Origin: Eubacterium sp.
Lineage (GTDB): Bacteria; Bacillota; Clostridia; Lachnospirales; Lachnospiraceae
Length of the DNA stretch: 35,245 nt
Direction of reading: 5' to 3'
Assembly (NCBI GenBank): GCA_017634475.1
Contig: JAGBNH010000083.1
Coordinates: forward strand, 1-35,245
Shown one piece after another: positions 1 to 8,203 of the stretch. Below the pieces are notes generated by a model. That model made no database searches. It was given only the letters and a program-made list of their open reading frames with translations, and had not been told where the DNA came from. The position numbers were made by a program, and so were the translations under genes. The stretch's first letter is position 1. Each line of letters begins with the position of its first letter.

Positions 1-79
1 ACTTGTGCGCGTAGCCTGTGAGCGAAGGATCTTTTCCGGCTGGAGATAAGATTCTTCGGCCTGCGGCCTCAGAATGACA
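1..79. repeat. Partial copy of a dispersed palindromic repeat (right end)
   Basis: The stretch holds the words GAAGGATCTT, AAGATTCTTCGG and CCTCAGAATGACA (67-79). The same words occur in the same order inside the palindromic element near the other end of the window (34961-35111). No open frame is supported here. The left part of this copy is cut off by the window edge, so its full length cannot be seen. It ends directly against the A-run of the terminator that follows. Confidence 0.55.
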
Positions 80-118
80 AAAAAAATAGCGGATCACCGA
101 AGTGATCCGCTTTTTTTG
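79..118. terminator. Bidirectional intrinsic terminator after the trpB-like gene
   Basis: A perfect 10-bp stem (AGCGGATCAC at 88-97 with GTGATCCGCT at 102-111) closes a CGAA tetraloop. It has an A-run on the left (79-86) and a T-run on the right (111-117), so it can terminate transcription from either side. On the minus strand it lies just past the stop codon of the trpB-like gene. Confidence 0.9.
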
Positions 119-126
119 ACTCTATA

Positions 127-1503
127 TTACTCTACATGCGGGAGTTTTGCGATGGACTGTGCGATCTCTTCATCCGTGGGGATGTAGTCGGTCATTTCGC
201 CGTCGTTGTACTTCTGGTAAGCCACCAGATCGAAGTAACCGGTTCCGGTAAGGCCGAAGACGATGGTCTTCTCCTCTCCTGTCTCCTTGCACTTCTCTGC
301 TTCCTTCAGGGCCTGGCAGATGGCGTGGGAGCTCTCCGGTGCGGGAAGGATTCCCTCGGTCCTTGCGAAGAATTCCGCAGCCTTGAATACCTCTGTCTGT
401 TCTACGCTGGTTGCTTCCATATAGCCGTCATGATACAGCTGGGAAAGAGTGGAGCTCATTCCGTGGAAACGAAGTCCTCCTGCATGGTTTGCGGAAGGAA
501 TGAAGCTGGAGCCCAGAGTATACATCTTGGCCAGCGGGCAGATCATGCCGGTATCGCAGAAATCATAGGCAAATGTACCGCGGGTGAAGCTGGGGCAGGA
601 TGCGGGCTCAACAGCGATGATCCGGTAATCTGCTTCTCCCCGGAGCTTCTCTCCCATGAAGGGACCGATGAGACCGCCCAGGTTGGAACCGCCGCCGGCG
701 CAGCCGATGATGATGTCCGGCTTAATGCCGTATTTATCCATGGCGATCTTGGTCTCCAGACCGATGACGGACTGGTGCAGCAGTACCTGATTCAGCACAC
801 TACCCAGAACATAACGATAACCCGGATTCTTTGTGGCAACCTCCACAGCCTCGGAGATAGCGCAGCCGAGACTTCCTGTGGTTCCCGGATGCTCAGCCAG
901 GATCTTGCGTCCTACCTCTGTGGTCTCTGACGGAGACGGAACAACGGAAGCACCGTAGGTCCGCATAACCTCACGACGGAAGGGCTTCTGCTCGTAGGAA
1001 ACCTTAACCATATATACCTTGCAGTCCAGACCCAGATATGCACAGGCCATGGAAAGTGCGGTACCCCACTGACCGGCACCGGTCTCTGTGGTCACGCCCT
1101 TCAGGCCCTGCTTCTTGGCATAATAGGCCTGAGCGATGGCGGAATTCAGCTTGTGGCTTCCGCTGGTGTTATTTCCCTCAAACTTGTAGTAGATCTTTGC
1201 CGGAGTATTCAGCTTCTCCTCCAGACAGTACGCCCGCACCAGCGGTGACGGACGGAACATTTTATAAAAATCCCGGATCTCCGTGGGGATCTCGATGAAC
1301 TTTGTATCATTATCCAGCTCCTGCTTTACCAGCTCTTCACAGAAGATCGGCGAAAGCTCTTCGGCGGTCAGCGGCTTGCCTGTGCCGGGATTTAAAAGCG
1401 GTGCAGGCTTTACCTTCATATCGGCGCGAAGATTGTACCATGCCTTCGGCATCTCTTCTTCGGTGAGATAGATTTTGTAGGGGATCTTTGTTTCCTGGTT
1501 CAT
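127..1503 (-). CDS. trpB: TrpB-like pyridoxal-phosphate enzyme (TrpB2 type)
   Basis: This 458-residue protein belongs to the tryptophan synthase beta-like fold-type II PLP enzymes, which join indole to serine to make tryptophan. The PLP lysine lies in GSHKLNSA (K118). The catalytic glutamate region reads TTETGAGQWG, and the glycine-rich phosphate-binding loop reads GCAGGGSNLGG. The extra N-terminal segment and total length fit the TrpB2 subgroup better than the usual form of about 400 residues. No trpA or other trp gene lies nearby, which is common for TrpB2. The ATG follows AAGGAG with 7 bases spacing, and a terminator follows at once, so it is probably a single-gene unit. Its exact physiological role (indole salvage or another beta-replacement) is inference. 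Confidence 0.9.
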   Translation of the reverse strand: MNQETKIPYKIYLTEEEMPKAWYNLRADMKVKPAPLLNPGTGKPLTAEELSPIFCEELVKQELDNDTKFIEIPTEIRDFYKMFRPSPLVRAYCLEEKLNTPAKIYYKFEGNNTSGSHKLNSAIAQAYYAKKQGLKGVTTETGAGQWGTALSMACAYLGLDCKVYMVKVSYEQKPFRREVMRTYGASVVPSPSETTEVGRKILAEHPGTTGSLGCAISEAVEVATKNPGYRYVLGSVLNQVLLHQSVIGLETKIAMDKYGIKPDIIIGCAGGGSNLGGLIGPFMGEKLRGEADYRIIAVEPASCPSFTRGTFAYDFCDTGMICPLAKMYTLGSSFIPSANHAGGLRFHGMSSTLSQLYHDGYMEATSVEQTEVFKAAEFFARTEGILPAPESSHAICQALKEAEKCKETGEEKTIVFGLTGTGYFDLVAYQKYNDGEMTDYIPTDEEIAQSIAKLPHVE

Positions 1504-1624
1504 GGTTCTTCTCCTTCACTTGCATTTTTCATTTCAAACATTGCTTCCTGTCCCTGTTTTTCCACCGGGACAACGCTAAAAGTTTAGCATATTCATGGGA
1601 TAAATACAATCCGTGCCGCCAACT

Positions 1625-3178
1625 TTACCAGCTGTAATCGTTCACGGAAACCCCCGTCGGCCTTGTATCCGGTATATGATCCCTCTCAAGCGTAGCACTT
1701 CCCGCCAGGAAATACTTATAGGTCATGTTCAGGCCGCTGGGGAAGTTGGAGGAACGACCGATAATGGGATCATCCCACGTCACATCCACATAGTACCAAT
1801 AGCCGTCATCCATCTGCACCAGATTCCAGGCGTGGCTTTCCCAGCCGCCGGTTCCTCCGGCCCTGCCCAGGATCTCCTTGCAGGGGATCTCCATCTCATC
1901 CATAAAATCCAGGAAGAGCGCCGCATAGCCGGAGCATACGGCCCAGCCGGTATTCAGCGTGTTGGATGCGTTATGCTGGACAAGAGCCATGTCGTACTGG
2001 AGGTACTTTACCATCCAGTTATGAATGGCCTTTACCTTCTGAAGCCGGGTCATGGAGTCATTCGTCTGTTCGGCTATGATCTCTCTAACCTTCTTCCAAT
2101 CCGAAATGGTCAGCCTGGAAAAGCTCTCCACATAGGTCAGATTGGACCTTTTTCTGCCGTAGCGATCAAAGCTAATGGTGGTGCCGCCGATGTTCACCTT
2201 TCCCTGGGCCATCCGGCCGTTCTCATAGAAATAATATTCCTGTCTTCCGAGATACTGCCAGCCGGTCTGCATCTCTCCGTTCTCATTGAAGAAATACCAG
2301 TAATCATCGATCTTCGTGATATTGGTGGAAAGCTTTCCGTTGGAAGCAAAATAATACTTCACGCCCTCCGGGCCATTGGCCCAGCCGGTGATCATGGAAC
2401 CGTCATCCCGAAGGTAATAGATCTCTTTTCCGTCCTGCAGCCAGCCGGTCACCATATGCCCGTCGCTGTCGTACAGGTAGTACCACTTATTTCCCTGGGC
2501 AAACCAGCCGGTCTTCATATGCCCCTTATCGTCCAGATAGTACCAGGACCTGGCAGAGTAGATCCAGCCGGTCTTCATATGCCCCTCTGCATCAAGGAAA
2601 TACCAGTATCCGCCGTCCTTAAGCCAGCCGGTCTTCATTCCGGTGGTCCCAAAATAATACCAGTATTTGCCAATGGCCCGCCAGCCGGTCAGCATATGAC
2701 CGCTTTCATCAAAGTAATACCACTTGCTGCCTATGGCGGCCCAGCCGGTGGTCATATGTCCGCTGCCGTCAAACCAGTACCAGTTGCCGCCGGACTGAAG
2801 CCAGCCGGTCTTCATGTGACCGGTATCCTCAAAGAAGTACCAGTATTTCCCGGACTGCATCCACCCGGTCTGCATACTGCCGCTACTGCCAAAGTAATAC
2901 CAGAACCTGCCGACCTGAACCCAGCCGGTATCCATCCTTCCGGTATCACCGAAGTGGTACCATACATTCTCCAGATCTCTCCAGCCGGTCACCATATTTC
3001 CGTCTTCAAAATAATAATAACCGCCGTCATCACCTGTTGCCCAGCCAGTATAATCCTCCGGGATCTCCAGCGTCTGTGCATGGACAGGCACGGTCATGGT
3101 CAGACACAGGAACAACGACAACAGTATACCGATCAGAAGTGTATATAGCCTTCTTCTGTATATATCCTTTTCCGTCAT
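1625..3178 (-). CDS. Secreted CW-repeat protein with transglutaminase-like domain
   Basis: The 517-residue protein starts with a basic stretch and a hydrophobic signal peptide ending near VHA (residue 34). About fifteen repeats of 20 residues (GW, then WYYF, then a G-M-TGW pattern) fill residues 44-345. These match the choline/cell-wall-binding repeat family, which attaches proteins non-covalently to wall polymers. The C-terminal part (about 385-475) is a transglutaminase-like domain whose triad appears intact: C415 in AVCSGYA, H449 in ESHAWN and D465 in YVDVTWDD. Such domains act as proteases, amidases or cross-linkers, and the reaction here cannot be told from sequence. The start codon overlaps the stop of the upstream RelA-like gene (ATGA) and its ribosome site GGGAGG lies inside that gene, so translation is probably coupled. 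Confidence 0.9.
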   Translation of the reverse strand: MTEKDIYRRRLYTLLIGILLSLFLCLTMTVPVHAQTLEIPEDYTGWATGDDGGYYYFEDGNMVTGWRDLENVWYHFGDTGRMDTGWVQVGRFWYYFGSSGSMQTGWMQSGKYWYFFEDTGHMKTGWLQSGGNWYWFDGSGHMTTGWAAIGSKWYYFDESGHMLTGWRAIGKYWYYFGTTGMKTGWLKDGGYWYFLDAEGHMKTGWIYSARSWYYLDDKGHMKTGWFAQGNKWYYLYDSDGHMVTGWLQDGKEIYYLRDDGSMITGWANGPEGVKYYFASNGKLSTNITKIDDYWYFFNENGEMQTGWQYLGRQEYYFYENGRMAQGKVNIGGTTISFDRYGRKRSNLTYVESFSRLTISDWKKVREIIAEQTNDSMTRLQKVKAIHNWMVKYLQYDMALVQHNASNTLNTGWAVCSGYAALFLDFMDEMEIPCKEILGRAGGTGGWESHAWNLVQMDDGYWYYVDVTWDDPIIGRSSNFPSGLNMTYKYFLAGSATLERDHIPDTRPTGVSVNDYSW

Positions 3179-5370
3179 CCGTTTCCTCCCTTCAGTTCGC
3201 GGATCTCCTGCTCCAGGTTCTCGATCTGCTTCTTCAGCTTCACCGTATTTTCCCCGTCCTTCTGACGATAGTATTCGGTTTTCAGTTCCCGATAGAACAG
3301 ACAGTCTCCGAAGCTAAGATGCGGTTTCTGTTCTTTTACGATATCCCTGGTCTTTACCCAGCTGTATACATAGGATTTCTCGCCGTCGATATCATCCGGA
3401 TATACAGAGATATTTCTGATCTCTCCGTCTTCTCCCGGGATCCGGATCTGTATACCGGGATCCGTGGAATCCTCATCCACGAATACATGCCCATAGCCCA
3501 CCAGAGCTTCCGCCAGAGCCGGACCGTTGAAGTCCGGATCGCATACCGCAGCCGCAGGAAGTACCACCACGGGAAGCTTCCCATGATATTCAGACAGGCC
3601 TTCCGCACTGTACATCATCCGTTTATCCCCCACTACCCAGGGAAGATCCTTTCCGTACTCGTGCTCGGCAATGACGAAATCCGCCGTATTGGCCGCGATG
3701 GTCTTGATGAAGGCCGGGCGGAAGGCGGTTGCCGAATGAAGATTACTCCGGATCTCCCTGCAGGTGATCCGTACCGCAAGCTCCACATGATCTCCTGCCA
3801 TCAGGATACCGATATCGGTGATAAAGGAACGACCGTCCGCCTTGTTCATCCGGTTTCCGTCCGGTGACGTATTCTCATAATGATTATCCGGCTCCGTGAT
3901 CCGCACGGAACACATCTTCCTGCTCTCCAGATACAGCACACGGAAATCAAACATTTCCGTTTCCGTGATCCGCAGCTCATCCGGAAGGGTGTATGTTGTT
4001 TTCTCACTGTCCTCCATCAGCTCCCGTAAACGGAGGATGGTATCCGGCAGGGTATCTCCCTGCAGATTCTCTTCCTTCCCCAGTCTTCCGTACAGCCAGG
4101 TGATGATCAGATGGAATACCTTCTTGTACAGTGTCTTCGTCTTTTTTGCCTTTGCGGAATATACATCCGCATGACACTGGAAGGTTGTATACTGCCGGTA
4201 ACGTTTGACCGGAATATACGGCAGATATTCATAGGTCCGGTATCTGGTCCTGAGATACCGTTTCAAAAGCTTCAGGATCGTCCCGTTTACTCCGGTCTTC
4301 TCCGGATCCACATCCGTACAGATCATGGCGCAGATATTGTATATATTGACCTCTATATGATTCTTATATTCCAGGAATCGATGGATCAGCTTCTTCCGGT
4401 CATAGTTGACCAGCACCTTCAGGAAGGGAACCGACATGAAGAGATCGGCTGTCTGTTCCGCCAGTGTATGCAGCCGCTTCGGGGACAGATCCTCAGCCAG
4501 CTTCTCATACGCCTCAAAGAAGTAGTCCTCCAGCTTGTCATAACCGGGGATCTGCTCTGCCTCCTTCCTGCGGGACAGCTGTTTTCTTTTTGCGTTGGGC
4601 CTGCTGTCCAGGATGCTCCGTTCATCCTCAAAAAACTGCATCTTCATCCGGACACGGAAATGCATCTGTGCAATACGCTCCAGATACATGGGTGTATATT
4701 GCAGCTCTTCATCCTCTTCCAGTTCTCCGTTCTGCAGGGCCTTCATCTTCCGGTATGCCCGGTAGACCATCTTGTCGAATACGCCGATGACCGAATCATC
4801 GCAGAGCTCCAGCGTGGCCAGTACCCGGTTCAGCTTCCGGTCGGTGTTCAGCAGATACCACAGCTCTCTGTTTTTGTACCGAAAATCATGCTCCGTCTCA
4901 TGCCAGCTCTGGAACAGCATGGTCTTCAGCTGCACCTCAAAGGTGGTATCGATACAGCAGGCTTCCAGCGCTTTACAGAACTGCTCGGTCAGATACTGCT
5001 CCGGTATCCGGAACACGCCGTTCCGTTTGGTTGCCGAGAAACCGTCATCACTTTCGGCCGTAATGGACCACTGTCCTTCTCCGTAGATCTCCTGGATGAT
5101 ATCCTGTGCGATCTTCATATCATCCACAAAATAGAACACGAATTTCAGTCCGATATAATCCTGAATCTTCTTCTCGTCGTTATATTCCTTGATACTCATT
5201 TTATGCAGAAGAGAGTCCGTGGTCTTCACTCTGCGGAAGATCTGATAATAGATCCCCGCCTTGTCCAGCCGGTCTGCAATCTCCTGCGCCAGCGCCAGAT
5301 CCAGTCCCACAGGCGCCTTCAGCCTGCGGAGCTCAGCTTTACGTTTCTCCGATTCCTTATGATCCAGCAT
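3175..5370 (-). CDS. RelA/SpoT-fold synthetase-like protein with unknown C-terminal half
   Basis: The 731-residue protein has a nucleotidyl pyrophosphokinase fold of RelA/SpoT type in residues 25-170. The visible motifs are a basic R-x-K-TTDSLLHKM segment (47-58), DYIGLKFVFY with the metal-binding Asp at D71, FEVQLKT with the catalytic-type E145, and WHETEHDFRYK (156-166). The usual NGY-S-H motif that stacks on the guanine base reads NGVFRIP here (117-123). There is no HD hydrolase, TGS or ACT domain. Residues 170-660 are not recognised, and the last 40 residues look like a coiled coil. It lies 30 bp after the GGDEF gene and overlaps the next gene by 4 bp. It may make (p)ppGpp, transfer pyrophosphate to another target as some toxic small synthetases do, or only bind nucleotide. 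Confidence 0.75.
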   Translation of the reverse strand: MLDHKESEKRKAELRRLKAPVGLDLALAQEIADRLDKAGIYYQIFRRVKTTDSLLHKMSIKEYNDEKKIQDYIGLKFVFYFVDDMKIAQDIIQEIYGEGQWSITAESDDGFSATKRNGVFRIPEQYLTEQFCKALEACCIDTTFEVQLKTMLFQSWHETEHDFRYKNRELWYLLNTDRKLNRVLATLELCDDSVIGVFDKMVYRAYRKMKALQNGELEEDEELQYTPMYLERIAQMHFRVRMKMQFFEDERSILDSRPNAKRKQLSRRKEAEQIPGYDKLEDYFFEAYEKLAEDLSPKRLHTLAEQTADLFMSVPFLKVLVNYDRKKLIHRFLEYKNHIEVNIYNICAMICTDVDPEKTGVNGTILKLLKRYLRTRYRTYEYLPYIPVKRYRQYTTFQCHADVYSAKAKKTKTLYKKVFHLIITWLYGRLGKEENLQGDTLPDTILRLRELMEDSEKTTYTLPDELRITETEMFDFRVLYLESRKMCSVRITEPDNHYENTSPDGNRMNKADGRSFITDIGILMAGDHVELAVRITCREIRSNLHSATAFRPAFIKTIAANTADFVIAEHEYGKDLPWVVGDKRMMYSAEGLSEYHGKLPVVVLPAAAVCDPDFNGPALAEALVGYGHVFVDEDSTDPGIQIRIPGEDGEIRNISVYPDDIDGEKSYVYSWVKTRDIVKEQKPHLSFGDCLFYRELKTEYYRQKDGENTVKLKKQIENLEQEIRELKGGNG

Positions 5371-5400
5371 AGCACCTCCCCATACTGTAAAACATAACCC

Positions 5401-6630
5401 CTATCTTCGCTTTTTGTGCTCCTGTTTATTCCTGTACATTTCCGCATCCGATTCCTCGATGGCCTTTTTAAAGGATCCGCTTGGTTCCGTTATGGTGGAT
5501 GCCCCGAAGGACACGGCGAGCTTCTGATCATAGATTTGGAAGACCTCCGCCATCTTCTCCAGCCGTTGGAGATATTCCTTTACCTTACCTTCGTCTGTCT
5601 CCGGAAGGAAGATCAGGAATTCGTCGCCGCCCATCCTGCAGATCACGCTGCTGCTGGGCAGATTAGTCTTCATCAACGTAACGGACATCCGTATATACTC
5701 ATCCCCCACCATATGTCCGTACCTGTCATTGATAGTCTTCAGTCCGTCACAGTCGGCGGAAATGATACTGATGGGATAATTCCTGCTGCTCACTGTCCGG
5801 ATATATACATCCATATAGGCACGGTTATAGAGGCCTGTCAGCTCGTCCGTGAAGGAAAGCTTCTCCAGCTTCCGTTTCAGATTCTCCTGCTCCGTCACAT
5901 CGTTGATTAGAGCGATGATCCCCCGGACGCGCCCGTCCTCGTATTTCAGCGGTTCCTTTATGATCTGCAGAAATTCCTGCTTTCCGTCCTCATTTTCCTC
6001 GATCACATAGGAGGTTCCGATACCGGTTTCGATCATTTTCAGATCCGACTCATAGGCCTTGCGGGCGTTCTCGATATCCTTACGGATATCCAGATCCGTC
6101 TTCCCCACAATAGTCCAGTCCGGATCATCATAATGATCCAGATGATGCCAGTACTGGGTGCAGAAAACGTATCTTCCCCGGGCGTCTTTCAGATAGATCA
6201 GTGACGGAAGGACCTGCAGCATTCTGGCAAACTCTGCAAAGGAAACCGAATTGACAAACTGTGCGGCCCGCCTGACCCTGTTCTTAATGATGGCCGGGGA
6301 GTTCCCGACCCACAGCATATCCACCACCGGATCCTGCAGGAACTGCTCATCCTGCGCCATATTTTCATCATCCGTCAGGATCAGCGCCGGTATGGCAAAG
6401 ATCACGGTATTCGAATCCTTCATAAACTGAAAGAGCCGCTCTACGCCCGGCACCTTCGTGGGATGTCCCACGATCATGGCATCGATCCCGTCGGAATTCT
6501 GATCCAGCTGCAGGATCACCTGATCCACGTCGGTCTTCACCAGGATCTCATATTCATCCTCCAGTGTATCCCGGACAAAAGCTTCCGCATTTCCATCCAC
6601 CCCATCTATAAATACGATCCTCCTCCTCAT
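5401..6630 (-). CDS. Degenerate receiver-PAS-GGDEF protein (putative diguanylate cyclase)
   Basis: The protein has 409 residues from the ATG at 6630. That start has GGAGG 9 bases upstream, while the ATG at 6639 directly abuts the GGAGG and is unlikely to be used. Three parts can be seen: a receiver-like fold (about 4-122), a PAS-like domain (about 133-248, with YLKDARGRYVF), and a GGDEF domain (about 257-405) with an intact GGDEF signature (334-338), expected to make c-di-GMP from GTP. The receiver lacks the phospho-acceptor Asp, reading AMIVGHP where D is expected, and has only one acidic residue in the first loop. No RxxD inhibitory site is visible before GGDEF. It is the first gene of the operon with the RelA-like and CW-transglutaminase genes. 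Confidence 0.87.
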   Translation of the reverse strand: MRRRIVFIDGVDGNAEAFVRDTLEDEYEILVKTDVDQVILQLDQNSDGIDAMIVGHPTKVPGVERLFQFMKDSNTVIFAIPALILTDDENMAQDEQFLQDPVVDMLWVGNSPAIIKNRVRRAAQFVNSVSFAEFARMLQVLPSLIYLKDARGRYVFCTQYWHHLDHYDDPDWTIVGKTDLDIRKDIENARKAYESDLKMIETGIGTSYVIEENEDGKQEFLQIIKEPLKYEDGRVRGIIALINDVTEQENLKRKLEKLSFTDELTGLYNRAYMDVYIRTVSSRNYPISIISADCDGLKTINDRYGHMVGDEYIRMSVTLMKTNLPSSSVICRMGGDEFLIFLPETDEGKVKEYLQRLEKMAEVFQIYDQKLAVSFGASTITEPSGSFKKAIEESDAEMYRNKQEHKKRR

Positions 6631-6705
6631 TCTGTACATCCTCCAGTCAAGTAAAGTGTCGATTTAAGTATAGTTTATCACCAAAAACGTTATATTTAAA
6701 ATATA

Positions 6706-7260
6706 TTATTTTCGTTTTGGGGTGGCTTTTTCCATTTCTTCTATTTCTTTCATTTCATTGATTTCTGTGGCTACAGATGAGACTATCATTTCTCTGTATT
6801 CCTCAGGGTTTGAATATGTGTTTTTCTTCTCCTTAAAACGATTAAGATCAATGCATAGTCTTTCAATTTGATCTTCATATTTTTCCAACAGAAGAATGCA
6901 ACCTCCTCGTTCATATAGTCCATCTATCTGCTCATCATACAGATTACTATGATATCTAATACATCCCAATTCCAGTAACTTAACTATACAATTTGTAACA
7001 ATCCTCCCTTCATCCGGAGCTGTGTTTATAAACACCTCACTTTCATCTCCAAAGCATAAACGATCCAGTGAAACTCCTAATCCATTTGCGATTCTCACAA
7101 TCGTATTCAATCCCGGAATCTTCTTTCCGTTTTCATAAGCACTGATCACTGTATTTCCTATGCCACATTGATTTCCCAATTCAGTTTGCGACCAACCTTT
7201 AGCTTTTCTTTCTTTTCTTATATTCGCTCCTATAACCTGTTCATAATTTGTTTCAGTCAT
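6706..7260 (-). CDS. XRE-family transcriptional regulator
   Basis: The protein has 184 residues from the ATG at 7260. This start has a strong GGAGGTGATG ribosome site and lies just downstream of a clear promoter. The in-frame ATG at 7326 lies upstream of that promoter, so it is rejected. Residues 7-65 form a Cro/C1-type helix-turn-helix (RKERKAKGWSQTELGNQCG, then VISAYENGKKIPGLNT). The C-terminal 120 residues are charged and not recognised. Codon use is AT-rich, like the divergent genes at 7470-9161 and unlike the GGDEF gene next door. It probably represses itself and the divergent module. The role is inferred from position. Confidence 0.85.
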   Translation of the reverse strand: MTETNYEQVIGANIRKERKAKGWSQTELGNQCGIGNTVISAYENGKKIPGLNTIVRIANGLGVSLDRLCFGDESEVFINTAPDEGRIVTNCIVKLLELGCIRYHSNLYDEQIDGLYERGGCILLLEKYEDQIERLCIDLNRFKEKKNTYSNPEEYREMIVSSVATEINEMKEIEEMEKATPKRK

Positions 7261-7285
7261 ATCATCACCTCCGTAGTTGTATAAA

Positions 7286-7314
7286 TATATAACACGCATT
7301 AAATATTTAGTCAA
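7286..7314 (-). promoter_or_regulatory. Sigma-A-type promoter for the XRE gene
   Basis: Read on the minus strand, TTGACT (7309-7314) is followed after exactly 17 bases by TATATA (7286-7291). The predicted transcription start lies about 20 bases before the ATG at 7260, leaving a short leader that holds the ribosome site. It is one of the best promoter matches in the window. Confidence 0.75.
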
Positions 7315-7396
7315 TATTTGATTCATTATCTAACATCCGATATTCATCAACAAATCAGATTATATTTACCAATAACCCCATAGAGTGATTTCCCAT

Positions 7397-7422
7397 TTGA
7401 TAAACTCGGAAATTTTTATCAA
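7397..7422. promoter_or_regulatory. Candidate operator: 8-bp inverted repeat in the divergent intergenic region
   Basis: TTGATAAA (7397-7404) and TTTATCAA (7415-7422) form a perfect inverted repeat with a 10-base spacer. The centre-to-centre distance of 18 bp would put both half-sites on nearly one face of the helix. It lies 48 bp before the DUF4417-like gene, between the divergent transcription units. Dimeric XRE repressors bind such dyads, but binding by this regulator is inference. Confidence 0.4.
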
Positions 7423-7469
7423 GTGAAAAAAATGGTTCAATCAAGAAAAAAAAGAAAGAGGTGATTCAA

Positions 7470-8165
7470 ATGAACAAATCCGATCACTGCATTCCATATC
7501 CTGCAGCCCCACGCAATGGTTGTATAGACTTATGGAACAGTCACATATTACAAGGTGCATCTTACGATAGGCATGACATTCCATTTTGTCCTACTACAGC
7601 TACAACAATTCCAACCCAACTGATTTCCTTGCCCAAGGCAAAGGCACTATACAAAAAAGAAATGGAAAAAGGCAATTCAGATTTTATCATTGATGCATTT
7701 ATTCATTCTTATATTGATGATCAGTATTTTGACGGTTCAAAAGAAGGATATTGGGCAAAACCAGAAAAATTGATAACACTTGTGCGTCATTTTGCCGGAA
7801 TGATCACAATCGATTACTCAACCTATTTAGATTTCCCAGACCCATACAAACGGGTAAACACATTACGGATGAGAGGCCTCGGCTTTTATGCCGGGAAGAA
7901 TGGCATACCCATAATCAACAATGTTCGTTGGGGCGAAAGGGAAACATGGGGTTATAGTTTTTCCGGCTTACCAAAAAACAGTATCTATGCAATCGGGACC
8001 GTCGCAAGCGCAATCCGACGGCATGGTTATCAACAAATTTTTACAAGCGGATTGTTATATATGATCCAAAAGCTAAATCCCTATGCACTGATCATTTACG
8101 GAAGCGCTAGCCTTCCGATCTTTAATACGCTAAGAAAACAAGGAATAAAAAATCATCGTTTTTAA
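7470..8165 (+). CDS. DUF4417-like protein
   Basis: The protein has 231 residues. The ATG at 7470 is chosen because AGAGG sits 8 bases upstream, and an in-frame GTG at 7461 overlaps that site. The order of features recalls the DUF4417 family, often found in phages and mobile elements: an IPFCPTT segment near the N-terminus, MITIDYSTYLDFPDPYK in the middle, a NVRWGERETWGYSFSGLPKN block, and a final YALIIYGSASLPIF strand. The biochemical function of the family is not known to me. The gene is AT-rich, divergent from the XRE gene, and followed after 38 bp by the nuclease gene, so all three plus-strand genes probably share a transcript. Confidence 0.7.
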   Translation: MNKSDHCIPYPAAPRNGCIDLWNSHILQGASYDRHDIPFCPTTATTIPTQLISLPKAKALYKKEMEKGNSDFIIDAFIHSYIDDQYFDGSKEGYWAKPEKLITLVRHFAGMITIDYSTYLDFPDPYKRVNTLRMRGLGFYAGKNGIPIINNVRWGERETWGYSFSGLPKNSIYAIGTVASAIRRHGYQQIFTSGLLYMIQKLNPYALIIYGSASLPIFNTLRKQGIKNHRF

Positions 8166-8203
8166 AAGTGATACCGCTAATTATTATGAAAGGAGGACCA
8201 ATG

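Noticed and set aside
1504..1624. Riboswitch, T-box or trp leader upstream of the trpB-like gene
   Set aside because: The 121-bp gap shows only short imperfect stems, with no T-box sequence and no run of Trp codons.
1613..3148. 511-codon repetitive open frame antisense to the CW-transglutaminase gene
   Set aside because: The apparent protein repeats (PAGLHMP-like) are the reverse image of the CW repeats.
6660..6680. Possible -10 box (AGTATA on the plus strand, TATACT on the minus strand, 6667-6672) for the GGDEF operon
   Set aside because: No acceptable -35 box at the right distance, so it is not listed as a promoter.
6681..6720. AT-rich inverted repeat (CCAAAAACG with CGTTTTGG) after the XRE gene as a terminator
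   Set aside because: The loop is long and AT-rich and there is no clear T-run. Too weak to call.
7261..7326. Longer N-terminus for the XRE regulator (ATG at 7326)
   Set aside because: The extra 22 codons cover the promoter of the gene, and the ATG at 7260 has a near-perfect ribosome site.
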